35,464 bases of DNA from an uncultured Ruminococcus sp. (lineage in GTDB: Bacteria; Bacillota; Clostridia; Oscillospirales; Acutalibacteraceae): positions 1 through 35,464 of the forward strand of contig UQQD01000017.1 in assembly GCA_900543095.1 (NCBI GenBank), given 5' to 3'. Below are positions 17,001 to 24,969 of this stretch, piece after piece (position 1 is the stretch's first letter; the number at the start of each line of letters is the position of its first letter). The position numbers and the translations under genes are program-made. The notes beneath the pieces were generated by a model. The model did not search any database, was not told the origin of the DNA, and worked only from the letters and a program-made list of their open reading frames with translations.

Positions 17001-17349
17001 TTGTATTACTGCGTGAATTTTTTGTACTCAACAGAGTGAGCTTTTCGGAAAGCTGTTCAAGCGCAATATTCATTATTACCGCTCTTGTGCCCTTATCTAT
17101 GACATTAATCGGGGTATTTGCCGTAATATCAAATATATGACTGCAAAGGCGTGAAAAGCCGAACACATTGACATTTTTTGACCTGTTTGCGCCTAAAAGC
17201 TCAAGAAAATCCTTTTCGGTTTCAAATGAAATCTGGTCGGGCACAAGCATCAAAATGTTTTTTTCGCCGCTTTCGGTCAGCTCTAGTATTTTGTTGTAAA
17301 CCAGGGTGGTTTTTCCCACTCCGTTTTTTCCGAGAATGAATTGGAGCAT
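14008..17349 (-). CDS. addB: ATP-dependent nuclease subunit B
   Basis: The 1113-residue partner of AddA. A Walker A motif opens the protein (GKNGVGKTT, residues 7-15), followed by an inactivated helicase-like fold that recognises Chi in the family. The C-terminal nuclease has IRIVDYKTGAKTF and the cysteines of the iron-sulfur staple: one in CRFSYFCNYGLN, and the trio in ACKYCPYDSVCGYR (C-X2-C-X5-C). CGGAGG stands upstream of the ATG at 17349. The gene is divergent from a small membrane-protein gene, about 160 bases away. Confidence 0.94.
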   Translation of the reverse strand: MLQFILGKNGVGKTTLVYNKILELTESGEKNILMLVPDQISFETEKDFLELLGANRSKNVNVFGFSRLCSHIFDITANTPINVIDKGTRAVIMNIALEQLSEKLTLLSTKNSRSNTSLMLGALSDCKKSNISTEMLRNAAGGIDDATLKTKLIETSLVIDTYDAIVSQSYVDPLDDLTRLYNILEENNNLLQNYYLFIDSFSDFTAQQLKVIRLLMSRCKYTGVALTLDPLSNGREDIFAVSQRTYKTLKAIAKKDFIDIKAPIKLTECKKFKNPELSALESGIFRNEVIPQKSEPKSVMLYSACDTYDECEFVARRIKRLVIENNYLYSDILVICHDTEQYNGIINVIFDKYEIPYFTDEHRAIDVKPAIRLVNSIFRIILDNFERDDVLSMLKTGLTSNTPDEISVFENYTFVWNINNSAFKSEFRQNPRGFADKFTENDKNDLKIAEKVRSSVTEPLIKFKEIIKDKNGREITEALYELLCELDVQTSLSEMYDTLENTQKGLGEEQIKVWSLLMDAFDKTVAVTSDMPLSPKRFFELLSIQISAIEFSQIPQTLDCVTVTSSQRVRSSNNKVSFLIGCTEENFPAVPQSAGFFSPFEIKLLSLSDIKLGANSSELANLELFQTYCCMTSPSEKLFVSAPALDLLGTKFRPSVIFSEIQKVFPDIVLYDRADFDSRLESMLAEKPAFEQYARSLSANMTELSGLREYFENSDSYSSKSRAVLRSLDKTPFKIDNTENAKLLFGNDLRLSASQIEKFSLCRFSYFCNYGLNIRERRKAEINPLEYGTLVHAVLERFFTEYSKTEYSSMTEEEIKAFAKSAVGSRLESYLGGAETKTKSFLYKLNVLCDNVSVLLKHIIKELTQSDFDVADCELKIGADVPAYTVKLPTGENIAVCGSIDRVDVMNKDGVKYIRIVDYKTGAKTFKLSDILYGLNMQMLIYLYALKENGKKTFGDFTPAGILYMPATVKAVSADDSFTAEKIETEIDKNLKMNGLLLDDITVIKGMDKSEKGRYIPVAIKAGVPYSKTSLATLEQFGEIFKKLDMTVISMGNDLFSGKIEASPATGSADACKYCPYDSVCGYRMSEPRNTFAVDNDEVYRLIKNELSKEAEQ

Positions 17350-17449
17350 AAGTACCTCCGAAATTAGAAATATTAAACTTTTAACTGTATATATTTTATC
17401 ACGGACAGTATTTCATAGAACGGATTTTCTTTAAAAGAAATATAGCTTA

Positions 17450-17478
17450 TTGACAAATAAAATCTGCGAATATATAAT
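17450..17478 (+). promoter_or_regulatory. Consensus sigma-A promoter of the 65-residue membrane protein
   Basis: TTGACA (17450-17455), 17 bases, then TATAAT (17473-17478): a perfect match to the sigma-A consensus. Transcription would start about 28 bases before the ATG at 17513. Confidence 0.85.
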
Positions 17479-17512
17479 ATAAGTGCAATCAAGAATTTAG
17501 CGAGGTGATTCT

Positions 17513-17710
17513 ATGGGTATTTGGGCTATTATCATAATAGTTGCCGTAATAATTATTATCAGTGTTCTAATTGCGGCATTTTTAAGGGAATCCGATATGG
17601 ATTACAGGCTTGGCAAGGGTCTGTTTGAAAACAGCGAAAACAATCTTGACGATAAACCCGAGCTCAGCGACAAGGAATATTACGACGGCGACGGCGGTCT
17701 GCTGAAATAA
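17513..17710 (+). CDS. Small single-pass membrane protein of unknown function
   Basis: A 65-residue protein that I do not recognise. Residues 3-24 form one very hydrophobic helix (Ile/Val-rich), with the N terminus short and without positive charges. An acidic, hydrophilic tail follows (about 27-65, many Asp/Glu, ending GDGGLLK). It is preceded by GAGGTGA and a perfect consensus promoter, so it is probably well expressed in growing cells. Its last base is adjacent to the last base of spoIIR (0-base gap, convergent), and no terminator hairpin separates them. A link to sporulation is possible by position only. Confidence 0.75.
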   Translation: MGIWAIIIIVAVIIIISVLIAAFLRESDMDYRLGKGLFENSENNLDDKPELSDKEYYDGDGGLLK

Positions 17711-18307
17711 TCATTTAAACACGGAGCACAATTCCTCAAAAAGCTCAACTATTTTAAATTTGTACTGATACTGTTCGTTTTTAACTATGTCATACTGCTC
17801 GCTGTCAAAAACCTCGTGCGCCTTTTGGTCCTGCTCCTCTGCGCTTGATATGCAAAGCGACGGATACATTACGCACCACCAGTTGTGTCCCTTGCCCTCA
17901 CCTATCGTGATTCGCAGAGCGTCGTAATTGCCCGAGGGCAATGTGTAGTTTTCATAATACCGCGTGCTGAAATGCATATTTGTTATTTCAGCCTTTACGC
18001 AGTAATCATAACCGTTTTTCAACACCTCATCATACGCCGTATCGGCTATGCTTTGCAGGTTTTGTGAAATCAGCTCTTCCGCTGTTTCCTTTGAATCTGC
18101 ATTTTTGAACAGTTCTTCGGTATAGTCAAGCACCCGATCCCTGACCTTTAATTTTAAGCTTTGGTCAGCGTCGGAATCGGAATTTGCAAGTATATGAAGT
18201 CTGAAAACCTCGTTTGAAATTTGAGCGCACTCAGCCTGAAACGGAAGCATTGAATAAATAACTGCAAGCACAAAAGCTATGCAGGCGGATTTAATAAACA
18301 TTTTCAT
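17711..18307 (-). CDS. spoIIR: Stage II sporulation protein R
   Basis: A 198-residue secreted forespore signalling protein that in the family triggers the SpoIIGA protease to process pro-sigma-E in the mother cell. An N-terminal signal sequence spans about residues 3-27. The SpoIIR hallmarks are RLHILANSDSDADQ soon after it, and GHNWWCVMYPSLC towards the C terminus. GAGAGGA lies 12 bases before the ATG; a second ATG two codons later is possible. Upstream is a GTATA-15-GCCCATAATC sequence resembling a sigma-F promoter, and a hairpin between it and ispE. This is direct evidence that the organism belongs to an endospore-forming lineage. Confidence 0.93.
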   Translation of the reverse strand: MKMFIKSACIAFVLAVIYSMLPFQAECAQISNEVFRLHILANSDSDADQSLKLKVRDRVLDYTEELFKNADSKETAEELISQNLQSIADTAYDEVLKNGYDYCVKAEITNMHFSTRYYENYTLPSGNYDALRITIGEGKGHNWWCVMYPSLCISSAEEQDQKAHEVFDSEQYDIVKNEQYQYKFKIVELFEELCSVFK

Positions 18308-18310
18308 AAA

Positions 18311-18352
18311 AATGACCTGTCCTCTCTTGAAAAAGATTATGGGCAGGTCGTT
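18311..18352 (-). terminator. Hairpin between ispE and spoIIR
   Basis: On the minus strand AACGACCTGCCC (18352-18341) can pair with GGACAGGTCATT (18322-18311), 10 of 12 positions being Watson-Crick and the rest wobble-compatible, followed by a short T run. The second arm overlaps the spoIIR ribosome site by three bases. It may stop or silence readthrough from the housekeeping operon. Confidence 0.5.
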
Positions 18353-18364
18353 TCTGTTTTATAC
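18335..18364 (-). promoter_or_regulatory. Possible sigma-F-type promoter for spoIIR
   Basis: On the minus strand GTATA (18364-18360), 15 bases, then GCCCATAATC (18344-18335). The -35 and the spacing fit the forespore sigma-F pattern (GYATA, 15, GGNNANAHTR), while the -10 misses two positions. Initiation near 18328 would leave a leader of about 21 bases containing the ribosome site. Confidence 0.35.
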
Positions 18365-19228
18365 AACAAAGCACCCCTTTTTTGAGGGCTTGCATAAAAA
18401 TGTTTCTTTATATACCGAGCCTAACGCTTCGGCGCATTTTTTGGCTTTTCTGTCAGAGGTAAAAATCGCAAACACTGCCGAGCCCGAACCCGACATTCCC
18501 GCTCCCCTTGCGCCGTGCTTGAGCATAATTCTCTTAATCTCGTTTACTTCGGGGATTTGAAGCGCAAGTTCAAAGTCGTTGAAGATCGTTGTTGAAATCA
18601 AAAACATATCACGGCTGAAAAGCGCCTTTATCATTTCATCGGTATAACTGGGGTGAGGATTAAGCGCATCAACCTTTGTATATGCCTCGGCTGTTGAAAC
18701 ACTCACGCAGTCGGGCTTGCAGATAACTATTGACGAACAGTTAAACGACGGCAGTTTTTTAAGATTTGTGCCTATGCCAAAAGCGTGCTTTGTTCCTCCG
18801 ACAAGACAGAACGGAACATCTGCGCCGACACGTTCGGCGATTGCGTGCATATCGGCAGGCTTCAGCATAGTATCAAACAACACATTCAGTCCGAGTATCG
18901 TTGCCGCACCGTCACTGCTTCCGCCGGCAAGCCCTGCCTGAGTGGGTATCACCTTGTTTATGTCAATATGAACGCCGCTGACGTCCTTTCTGCAATAATC
19001 AAAAAATCTGTATGCCGCCTTGGCGCAGATATTGCTGTCGTCGCACGGCACACCGTCATAGTTGCAGGAAATTGTGACCTTGCCGCTGTCGTTGTTTTCA
19101 AGAGTAACAACGTCGTACAAATCAACTGCCTGCATTACGGTGGAAATATCGTGATAACCGTCGGTGCGTTTTTTTACTACGTCAAGCGTAAGATTAATTT
19201 TTGCCGGAGCTTTGACTTCAACCTTCAT
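18359..19228 (-). CDS. ispE: 4-diphosphocytidyl-2-C-methyl-D-erythritol kinase
   Basis: A 289-residue GHMP-family kinase that phosphorylates CDP-methylerythritol in the non-mevalonate isoprenoid pathway. The N terminus KAPAKINLTLDV and RTDGYHDISTVMQ are typical. The ATP-binding motif is PTQAGLAGGSSDGAA (95-109), and the third GHMP motif GAGMSGSGSAVFA lies near the C terminus. It starts 11 bases inside the end of the aminotransferase gene, preceded by AGAGGA. It is part of the minus-strand run, and spoIIR follows 51 bases later. Confidence 0.96.
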   Translation of the reverse strand: MKVEVKAPAKINLTLDVVKKRTDGYHDISTVMQAVDLYDVVTLENNDSGKVTISCNYDGVPCDDSNICAKAAYRFFDYCRKDVSGVHIDINKVIPTQAGLAGGSSDGAATILGLNVLFDTMLKPADMHAIAERVGADVPFCLVGGTKHAFGIGTNLKKLPSFNCSSIVICKPDCVSVSTAEAYTKVDALNPHPSYTDEMIKALFSRDMFLISTTIFNDFELALQIPEVNEIKRIMLKHGARGAGMSGSGSAVFAIFTSDRKAKKCAEALGSVYKETFLCKPSKKGCFVV

Positions 19229-20396
19229 TTTTGAGTTCCTCTAAAAATTCCCTTATGCGTTCAAGCGCAATTTTTAGGTGCTTGAGCGAATAGGAGTACG
19301 AAACACGCACAAAGCCCTCTCCGCATTTGCCGAATGCCGTTCCCGGAATTACGGCAACCTGCTTTTGCATAATAAGGCGTGTGCAAAATTCTTCGGACGT
19401 AAGCCCTGTATTTTTTATACACGGGAAAACATAGAATGCGCCGAGCGGCTCAAAGCAGGTAAGCCCCATTTCATTGAAGCTGTCAACAACAAGTCTGCGG
19501 CGCATATCGTATTCGTCACGCATTTTGTTAATATCTCTGTCGCCGTTTCTGAGCGCCTCAATAGCGGCATACTGCGCTGTTGTGGGGGCTGACATAATTC
19601 CGTACTGATGAAGCTTTGTCATCTGGTCGATTATCGGAGCAGGTCCGAGCGCATAGCCGAGTCGCCAGCCCGTCATTGCATATGATTTTGAAAAACCGTT
19701 TATCACGACGGTACGCTCGTACATATTATCAATCGACGCAATGGAAGTGTGAGAATTTCCGCCGTATGTAAGCTCCGAATATATTTCGTCGGAAAGTACC
19801 ATAAGGTCGTTTTCAATCACTATTTTTGCAATCTCCTCAAGGTCCTGTTTTTCCATAATAGCCCCTGTAGGATTATTGGGAAACGGAAGCACAAGCAGCT
19901 TTGATTTCGGAGTTATTGCAGCCTTTAGGTCGTCGGGGCTGAGCCTGAAATTATCCTCGCTTTTTGTATTGATGATTACAGGCGTTCCCTCTGCCATTAC
20001 AGCCAACGGCTCATAACAGACGAACGACGGCTGCGGAATAATCACCTCGTCACCCTTGCCGACGAGCGTGCGGAACGCAAGGTCGATTGCCTCGCTGCCG
20101 CCGACGGTAACAAGCACCTGTTCGTGGGGGTCGTATTTTACGCCGAATTTACGGTCAAAATAGGCTGAAATTTCATCTCTCAGCTCTGCAAATCCTCGGT
20201 TGGGAGTGTACCATGTTTTGCCCTTTTCAAGGCTGCGGATACCCTCGTCACGGATATGCCACGGCGTCTGGAAGTCAGGCTCGCCTATGCTCAGCGAAAT
20301 GACGTTTTCCATTTCATTTGCTATGTCAAAAAAGCGTCGTATTCCCGACGGCGGTATTGACTGTATTCTTTGGTTTATGTATTTGTCATAATTCAT
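19218..20396 (-). CDS. PLP-dependent aminotransferase, class I/II
   Basis: A 392-residue aminotransferase of the aspartate-aminotransferase fold. The PLP lysine is K237 in GFSKSYAMTGWRLGYA. N175 (FPNNPTGAI), D203 and Y206 (SDEIY) bind the cofactor, and the C-terminal arginine in GFVRVSYSYS binds the carboxylate. It resembles B. subtilis PatA/YugH and similar enzymes next to Lrp-type regulators, so an aspartate, alanine or aromatic substrate is likely, but it cannot be decided by eye. Its ATG overlaps the stop of the upstream Lrp gene (TGATG), which suggests co-translation and control by that regulator. Confidence 0.88.
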   Translation of the reverse strand: MNYDKYINQRIQSIPPSGIRRFFDIANEMENVISLSIGEPDFQTPWHIRDEGIRSLEKGKTWYTPNRGFAELRDEISAYFDRKFGVKYDPHEQVLVTVGGSEAIDLAFRTLVGKGDEVIIPQPSFVCYEPLAVMAEGTPVIINTKSEDNFRLSPDDLKAAITPKSKLLVLPFPNNPTGAIMEKQDLEEIAKIVIENDLMVLSDEIYSELTYGGNSHTSIASIDNMYERTVVINGFSKSYAMTGWRLGYALGPAPIIDQMTKLHQYGIMSAPTTAQYAAIEALRNGDRDINKMRDEYDMRRRLVVDSFNEMGLTCFEPLGAFYVFPCIKNTGLTSEEFCTRLIMQKQVAVIPGTAFGKCGEGFVRVSYSYSLKHLKIALERIREFLEELKNEG

Positions 20397-20878
20397 CAGA
20401 GAATTAAGCTCCTCTCATCTGCCTGACTGTCCGAATCAATCAGGTTCATTCCTCTGTCCTTGTAACGGCGCATTATAAAATGCGTTCCCGTTGACAGAAC
20501 GCCGTCTATGGTTGACAGCTTTTTGGCTACAAACATTGCAATATCCTGCATTGTTTCGCCCTTTACTATCAGCGCAAAATCATATACGCCCGCCATAAGA
20601 TAGACAGCTTCTACCTCTTCAAACGCCATACACTGCTCTGCCATTTCATCAAAGCCCGTTTCCTTTTTCGGCGAAACCTTAAGCTCGATAAGCGCCTGAA
20701 CAAAATCTTCATTCAGCACGTCCCAATCAACTACCGCCTGATAGCCCTTGATTATGCCTTTGTTTTCATATTCCTTGATCTGAGCCTTGATATAATCCTC
20801 GGGTTCTCCGAGCATGGCGGCTATTTCAGAGGTTGTAAAGCCTGAATTTGTACTTAAAAGCTGTAATAGTTTATTCAT
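20396..20878 (-). CDS. Lrp/AsnC-family transcriptional regulator
   Basis: A 160-residue regulator with an N-terminal helix-turn-helix (about 1-55, with FTTSEIAAMLGEPEDYIKAQIKEYE) and a C-terminal ligand-binding RAM domain (about 65-145). It resembles feast/famine regulators that sense amino acids. The ATG at 20878 has GGGAGGA upstream. The adjacent, overlapping aminotransferase gene suggests local control of amino-acid metabolism. The extra 15-residue hydrophilic tail (DSDSQADERS) is unremarkable. Confidence 0.9.
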   Translation of the reverse strand: MNKLLQLLSTNSGFTTSEIAAMLGEPEDYIKAQIKEYENKGIIKGYQAVVDWDVLNEDFVQALIELKVSPKKETGFDEMAEQCMAFEEVEAVYLMAGVYDFALIVKGETMQDIAMFVAKKLSTIDGVLSTGTHFIMRRYKDRGMNLIDSDSQADERSLIL

Positions 20879-20901
20879 AATGATTCCTCCCGAATTTATT
20901 A

Positions 20902-21384
20902 TTAAACCGTCTGTACCGCAAACTTATCAACCGTATTAATAAGACTTGTACAGACTGACGTTGAAATACAATATAGCTCGTTTGACTCGTCCGTTATGTC
21001 AAGCTCGACCGAGTCCCCGCAGTTTTGCTGTGAAGAAATTACGGAATTGTCAACGTTGATTATACTGAAATTTTTTGTCACGATGTCTCCGTGAATGTGC
21101 CAGTTGTTACCGTAAAAATATGAATATATTACTTTGGCGGTAAGAACGACAACAAAGGTAATGTGCGATTTACCGACCTTAAAAACGTAAGTGTTTGTGC
21201 CCACTAAGGGAAGCTGACGTATCTTTGCCTTTACGTTTTGCTCGGTATCGGTCAAAATAATATTTACCTTTGATTTTGTTTTTGTTTTGACAAACCTTGC
21301 AAAATACTTTGGATTGCCGAGTTCATCGTATATTGTGAATTCATTATCCGACGCCGAAACGTCACGCTTAATAAAAAGCTTCAT
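20902..21384 (-). CDS. LURP-one-related/YxjI-like protein
   Basis: A 160-residue protein of the tubby-C2/LURP-one type (Pfam LOR), recognised from the opening MKLFIKRDVSASDNEFTIYD and the ELGNPKYFARF strand. It is a beta-rich protein with no signal or membrane segment, whose function is unknown in bacteria. I take the ATG at 21384, with GGTGA six bases upstream; an in-frame GTG three codons earlier lies within that ribosome site. It lies 19 bases after nadE and 23 bases before the Lrp gene, in the same direction, so it is probably co-transcribed. Confidence 0.7.
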   Translation of the reverse strand: MKLFIKRDVSASDNEFTIYDELGNPKYFARFVKTKTKSKVNIILTDTEQNVKAKIRQLPLVGTNTYVFKVGKSHITFVVVLTAKVIYSYFYGNNWHIHGDIVTKNFSIINVDNSVISSQQNCGDSVELDITDESNELYCISTSVCTSLINTVDKFAVQTV

Positions 21385-21403
21385 AAATATCACCGTATAG
21401 AGT

Positions 21404-23314
21404 TCATATATTGTCTAAGTCTTTTAACCACATTTTTACCGACGCATCGCTCGGCATTCGCCAATCGGAGCGCGGAGAAAGAGTGACCGAGCCTACCTTT
21501 GGTCCGTCGGGCAGGCAGGAACGCTTAAACTGCTGAGCAAAAAATCTTTTTACAAAAACCGTGAGCCAATGCCTTATGGTCTTGTCGTCATATTTGCCGT
21601 CAAACGATTGTCTTGCCATATAGTATATTTTACTCGGAGCAAATCCGAAGCGTACCATATAATAAAGGAAATAATCGTGAAGCTCATAGGGTCCTACAAC
21701 GTCCTCGGTCCTTTGAGCGATTTCTCCGTTTTTATCAGGCGGCAAAAGCTCGGGACTTACTGGAGTGCCGAGAACGTCCAAAAGCACCGATTTCAGCGGT
21801 TCCGTTGATTTGTCGGCCTCATAGGCGGTAAGATAACGGACAAGCGTTTTAGGAATTGAAGCGTTGACCGCATACATACTCATATGATCTCCGTTGTATG
21901 TCGCCCAGCCGAGGGCAAGCTCGGAAAGGTCACCCGTTCCGATAACAAGAGCGGAATATTTGTTGGAAAGGTCCATTAAAACCTGAGTGCGCTCACGAGC
22001 CTGAGAGTTTTCGTAGGTTATATCGGTCACGCTTTCGTCGTGGTCAATATCTCTAAAATGGCATCGAACTGCGTCGGTTATGTTTATTTCTTTAAAAGAA
22101 GTATCATACGCCAAAGCAAGCTTTTCCGCATTTGACTTTGTACGCTTTGTAGTGCCGAAGCACGGCATAGTAACGGTATGGATATTTTTTCTGCTTATGT
22201 CGAGAAAATCAAAGGCGTGTACGCAGACAATAAGCGCAAGCGTGCTGTCAAGACCTCCCGAAAGACCTAAAACCACATTATTTATTTCGGTGTGAGCAAG
22301 ACGTGTTGCAAGTCCCGTTGACTGGATAGTAATTATTTCTTCACATCTGCTTTCAAGGTCGTCGTAGCTTGACGGCACAAAGGGAGTCTGAGAAAATCTG
22401 CGGCAAAGCTTTGTAGGCTTTATCTGCATATCAAACGACTGCACGGTGATTCTGTCATCGGCAGGTCTTATAAAAGTGGTGGTCCTGCGGCGTTCGCCCC
22501 AAAGCCGCTCTACGTCGATGTCGGCATAAGTCACACCCTGAGTAAAGCGTTTGCTTTCCGCAAGCAGAGAGGCGTTTTCGGATATAATGCACTGAGCCGA
22601 AAAGACCATATCGGTAGTGCTTTCGCCAAAGCCCGAATCGCAGTAAACATATCCGCAGCAAAGCTTGCCGCTCTGCATTTTTACAAGATCACGCCTGTAC
22701 TGAGCCTTGCCGATAAGGTCGTCGGAACACGAAAGGTTGCAGATTATCGCCGCTCCGTTTTGTGCAAGGCGTATCGAGGGCGACTCAGCCACCCACAAGT
22801 CCTCGCAAATCTCTATTCCGAATGTAAATTCGGGCATATCCGCACATCTGAAAATTTGATTTGCGGAAACGGTAAAATCACAGCCTGCATAATTTATACG
22901 ACATTCAACGTCCTTGCCGCTTGCAAAGTGGCGCACCTCGTAAAATTCGCTGTAATTGGGAATGTTTATCTTAGGTATCGCACCGAGAATTTTGCCTTTG
23001 CAGGTTACAAAAGCGCAATTATAGAGTGACTGTTCAACGGCAACGGGGACGCCGAAAATCAAAACTGCGTCAAGCTCCTTTGTCTTGTCAAGAATATGAG
23101 CTACGGCGTTTTCGGCTGATTTAAGCAGTACCGACTGCAAAAACAAGTCGGAGCAGGTATAGCCCGTTACGCAAAGTTCGGGAAAAGTAACCAACGCCGC
23201 TCCGTTCTGCGAAGCCTCTTTTGCATATGAGATTATTTGTTCCGCATTAAAGCCGCAATCGGCTACACGAAGCTTTGGCGCAGCAGCCGCAGTTTTTACA
23301 AAGCCGTAATTCAA
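21404..23314 (-). CDS. nadE: Glutamine-dependent NAD+ synthetase
   Basis: A two-domain enzyme of 636 residues that amidates nicotinic acid adenine dinucleotide with ammonia released from glutamine. The N-terminal nitrilase-type glutaminase carries the catalytic triad E46 (FPELCVTG), K115 (IPKINIPN) and C170 (IEICEDLW). The C-terminal synthetase has the pyrophosphate loop LSGGLDSTLAL (about 347). I choose the TTG start at 23314: GGGGTGA lies five bases before it and the family begins MNYGFVKxAAA. The alternative GTG at 23323 lies inside that ribosome site. An AT-rich hairpin with a T-run lies upstream. The LURP-one gene follows closely. Confidence 0.93.
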   Translation of the reverse strand: MNYGFVKTAAAAPKLRVADCGFNAEQIISYAKEASQNGAALVTFPELCVTGYTCSDLFLQSVLLKSAENAVAHILDKTKELDAVLIFGVPVAVEQSLYNCAFVTCKGKILGAIPKINIPNYSEFYEVRHFASGKDVECRINYAGCDFTVSANQIFRCADMPEFTFGIEICEDLWVAESPSIRLAQNGAAIICNLSCSDDLIGKAQYRRDLVKMQSGKLCCGYVYCDSGFGESTTDMVFSAQCIISENASLLAESKRFTQGVTYADIDVERLWGERRRTTTFIRPADDRITVQSFDMQIKPTKLCRRFSQTPFVPSSYDDLESRCEEIITIQSTGLATRLAHTEINNVVLGLSGGLDSTLALIVCVHAFDFLDISRKNIHTVTMPCFGTTKRTKSNAEKLALAYDTSFKEINITDAVRCHFRDIDHDESVTDITYENSQARERTQVLMDLSNKYSALVIGTGDLSELALGWATYNGDHMSMYAVNASIPKTLVRYLTAYEADKSTEPLKSVLLDVLGTPVSPELLPPDKNGEIAQRTEDVVGPYELHDYFLYYMVRFGFAPSKIYYMARQSFDGKYDDKTIRHWLTVFVKRFFAQQFKRSCLPDGPKVGSVTLSPRSDWRMPSDASVKMWLKDLDNI

Positions 23315-23334
23315 AATTCTCACCCCAAATAAAA

Positions 23335-23367
23335 AATAACCATAAGTAAGATATACATATGGTTATT
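23335..23367 (-). terminator. AT-rich hairpin with T-run upstream of nadE
   Basis: On the minus strand AATAACCATA (23367-23358) pairs perfectly with TATGGTTATT (23344-23335) around a 13-base loop, and is followed by TTTTTTATTT and then the nadE ribosome site. It may end wzy readthrough or attenuate nadE. Low GC makes the stem weak. A TTGCGG-18-TATAAT promoter (23414-23385, minus) precedes it, so the hairpin may act within the nadE leader. Confidence 0.45.
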
Positions 23368-23493
23368 ATACTACAAAATATACTATTATACAAGATGAAA
23401 AATCAGTGCCGCAAGAATTTCGGGAAAATAAAATTTCGGACAAATGCATCAAGCCGTGCGGTGCTTTGATACTTAACCCTCTGGCATTACAAA

Positions 23494-24951
23494 TCAGAGC
23501 AAGGTTCTTGTGAGCCTGTCACGGTGGAAAAGGTACTGAGTTTCAAGCATAGGCTCGAATTTTGCTATATAACAGCTTGTGTAGCCCATCATCAGCCAAA
23601 ACCACATTACCATAAACGATATATCGTAAAGCAGCGCTTTTTCAAACAGCGAATAGATGAGATAAGCCGATAAAAACGCAAACAGGCAGGGATAGACATC
23701 GTTCCTGAAGCTCTTTTTTTGTAGGAACAAATGCTGAGCGGCGTGCTTTGCAAACCTGAAGCCGAATACGCCGAATATACTGAAGCCTATTATTCCCGTT
23801 GAAACAAGGATAGTCAGAAATCCGTTGTGCAGGTCGCTGTTATGGTAAGAGAACGACAGCGAACCGTTGAGATGTTCTTTGCTGTAGAAGATTATGTTTC
23901 CGTTTGATATTCCGATTATGGGCGAAATTTGAAACAGATCCATTGATTCCTTCCAAAGCTTAAAACGACCGCTGTCAATATTTTTATTGGTGTGGTCAAA
24001 GGTTACCTTGTCTTTGGCTTTATCCTTACCGTCGGCAATTACGCTTCCGTCATCAAAAAGAATATCTATCATTGCATTGGTCTTTGTGGTAACAACCGAA
24101 AAGCCCGTCTTGAATATAGATCTGAACATAAGCGATGAGCCGACAATAAAACAGGCTATGAGCAAAACCGATACTATTTTTAAAATCACCTTAGATACGG
24201 TAAGCCCCTTTTTTTCTGCAAAAAACATATATACCACATAAACTGTTGCATATCCGAGCGCAAGCACCAAAGAAGCGTTTGAATCGCACAGTATCAGCGA
24301 AAAGGCGTTGGTTATGATACAGATAGCAAGCCACAGCCTTGACAGTCCGGGCTTTTCAACTCGATTTAACAGTTCGGGCTTTGTGAGCATATGACAGCAT
24401 ATAATAGAAACTACCGAGCAAAATCCAAGCAGGTTCGGATTTACAAACACTCCCGTAAAACGGTTTTCATATATCGGGAATTTTACCCACTGCCACTCAA
24501 AGCTTATTCCGAACATAAGGCAGAACATTCCGAAAATATTTGCAAACGTCGTTATGTAAACAATAAGCTTTGCAATAAAGTAAAGCTCCTTTTTAAAATC
24601 AAAGCCCGGCTCGGTATGCATTCCGTAAAATACAAAAAAGCAAATCAAAACGTGAAGCAGCATAAGGAAGCTGTAAAACATCATTACGGAATAATTGAAC
24701 AGGATAGACACCAATGAAATTATCAAAAACGCACCTATCCAAAGCCCGAATCTGAGCTTAAAAAATGTTTTATATCTCTGTTGATTAAAAGCTACAAGCC
24801 TGACTCCCCAACAAAAGAGGAAAACAAGCAGAACATATGCGGGGATTTGGAGAAATGACACATTGCAAAAGAACAAATCAATGATATAGATTGTTCTGAA
24901 CAACGATGTATCATTTAATTTCTCTTTCAATTTAAATTTAAAAGCGGTCAT
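23494..24951 (-). CDS. Wzy/O-antigen-ligase-like polysaccharide polymerase
   Basis: A 485-residue integral membrane protein with about ten to twelve hydrophobic helices and a large external loop (about 290-375). In that loop, the SFSYHNSDLHNGFLTILVSTG segment carries the H/N pattern and glycine seen in the Wzy_C (PF04932) family. It probably polymerises or ligates lipid-linked repeat units of a capsule or exopolysaccharide at the outer face of the membrane. GAGGTAC lies before the ATG. It starts 18 bases after the sugar transferase gene, which makes the lipid-linked sugar. The specific polymer cannot be told. Confidence 0.8.
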   Translation of the reverse strand: MTAFKFKLKEKLNDTSLFRTIYIIDLFFCNVSFLQIPAYVLLVFLFCWGVRLVAFNQQRYKTFFKLRFGLWIGAFLIISLVSILFNYSVMMFYSFLMLLHVLICFFVFYGMHTEPGFDFKKELYFIAKLIVYITTFANIFGMFCLMFGISFEWQWVKFPIYENRFTGVFVNPNLLGFCSVVSIICCHMLTKPELLNRVEKPGLSRLWLAICIITNAFSLILCDSNASLVLALGYATVYVVYMFFAEKKGLTVSKVILKIVSVLLIACFIVGSSLMFRSIFKTGFSVVTTKTNAMIDILFDDGSVIADGKDKAKDKVTFDHTNKNIDSGRFKLWKESMDLFQISPIIGISNGNIIFYSKEHLNGSLSFSYHNSDLHNGFLTILVSTGIIGFSIFGVFGFRFAKHAAQHLFLQKKSFRNDVYPCLFAFLSAYLIYSLFEKALLYDISFMVMWFWLMMGYTSCYIAKFEPMLETQYLFHRDRLTRTLL

Positions 24952-24969
24952 TTTGTACCTCTTAATAAA

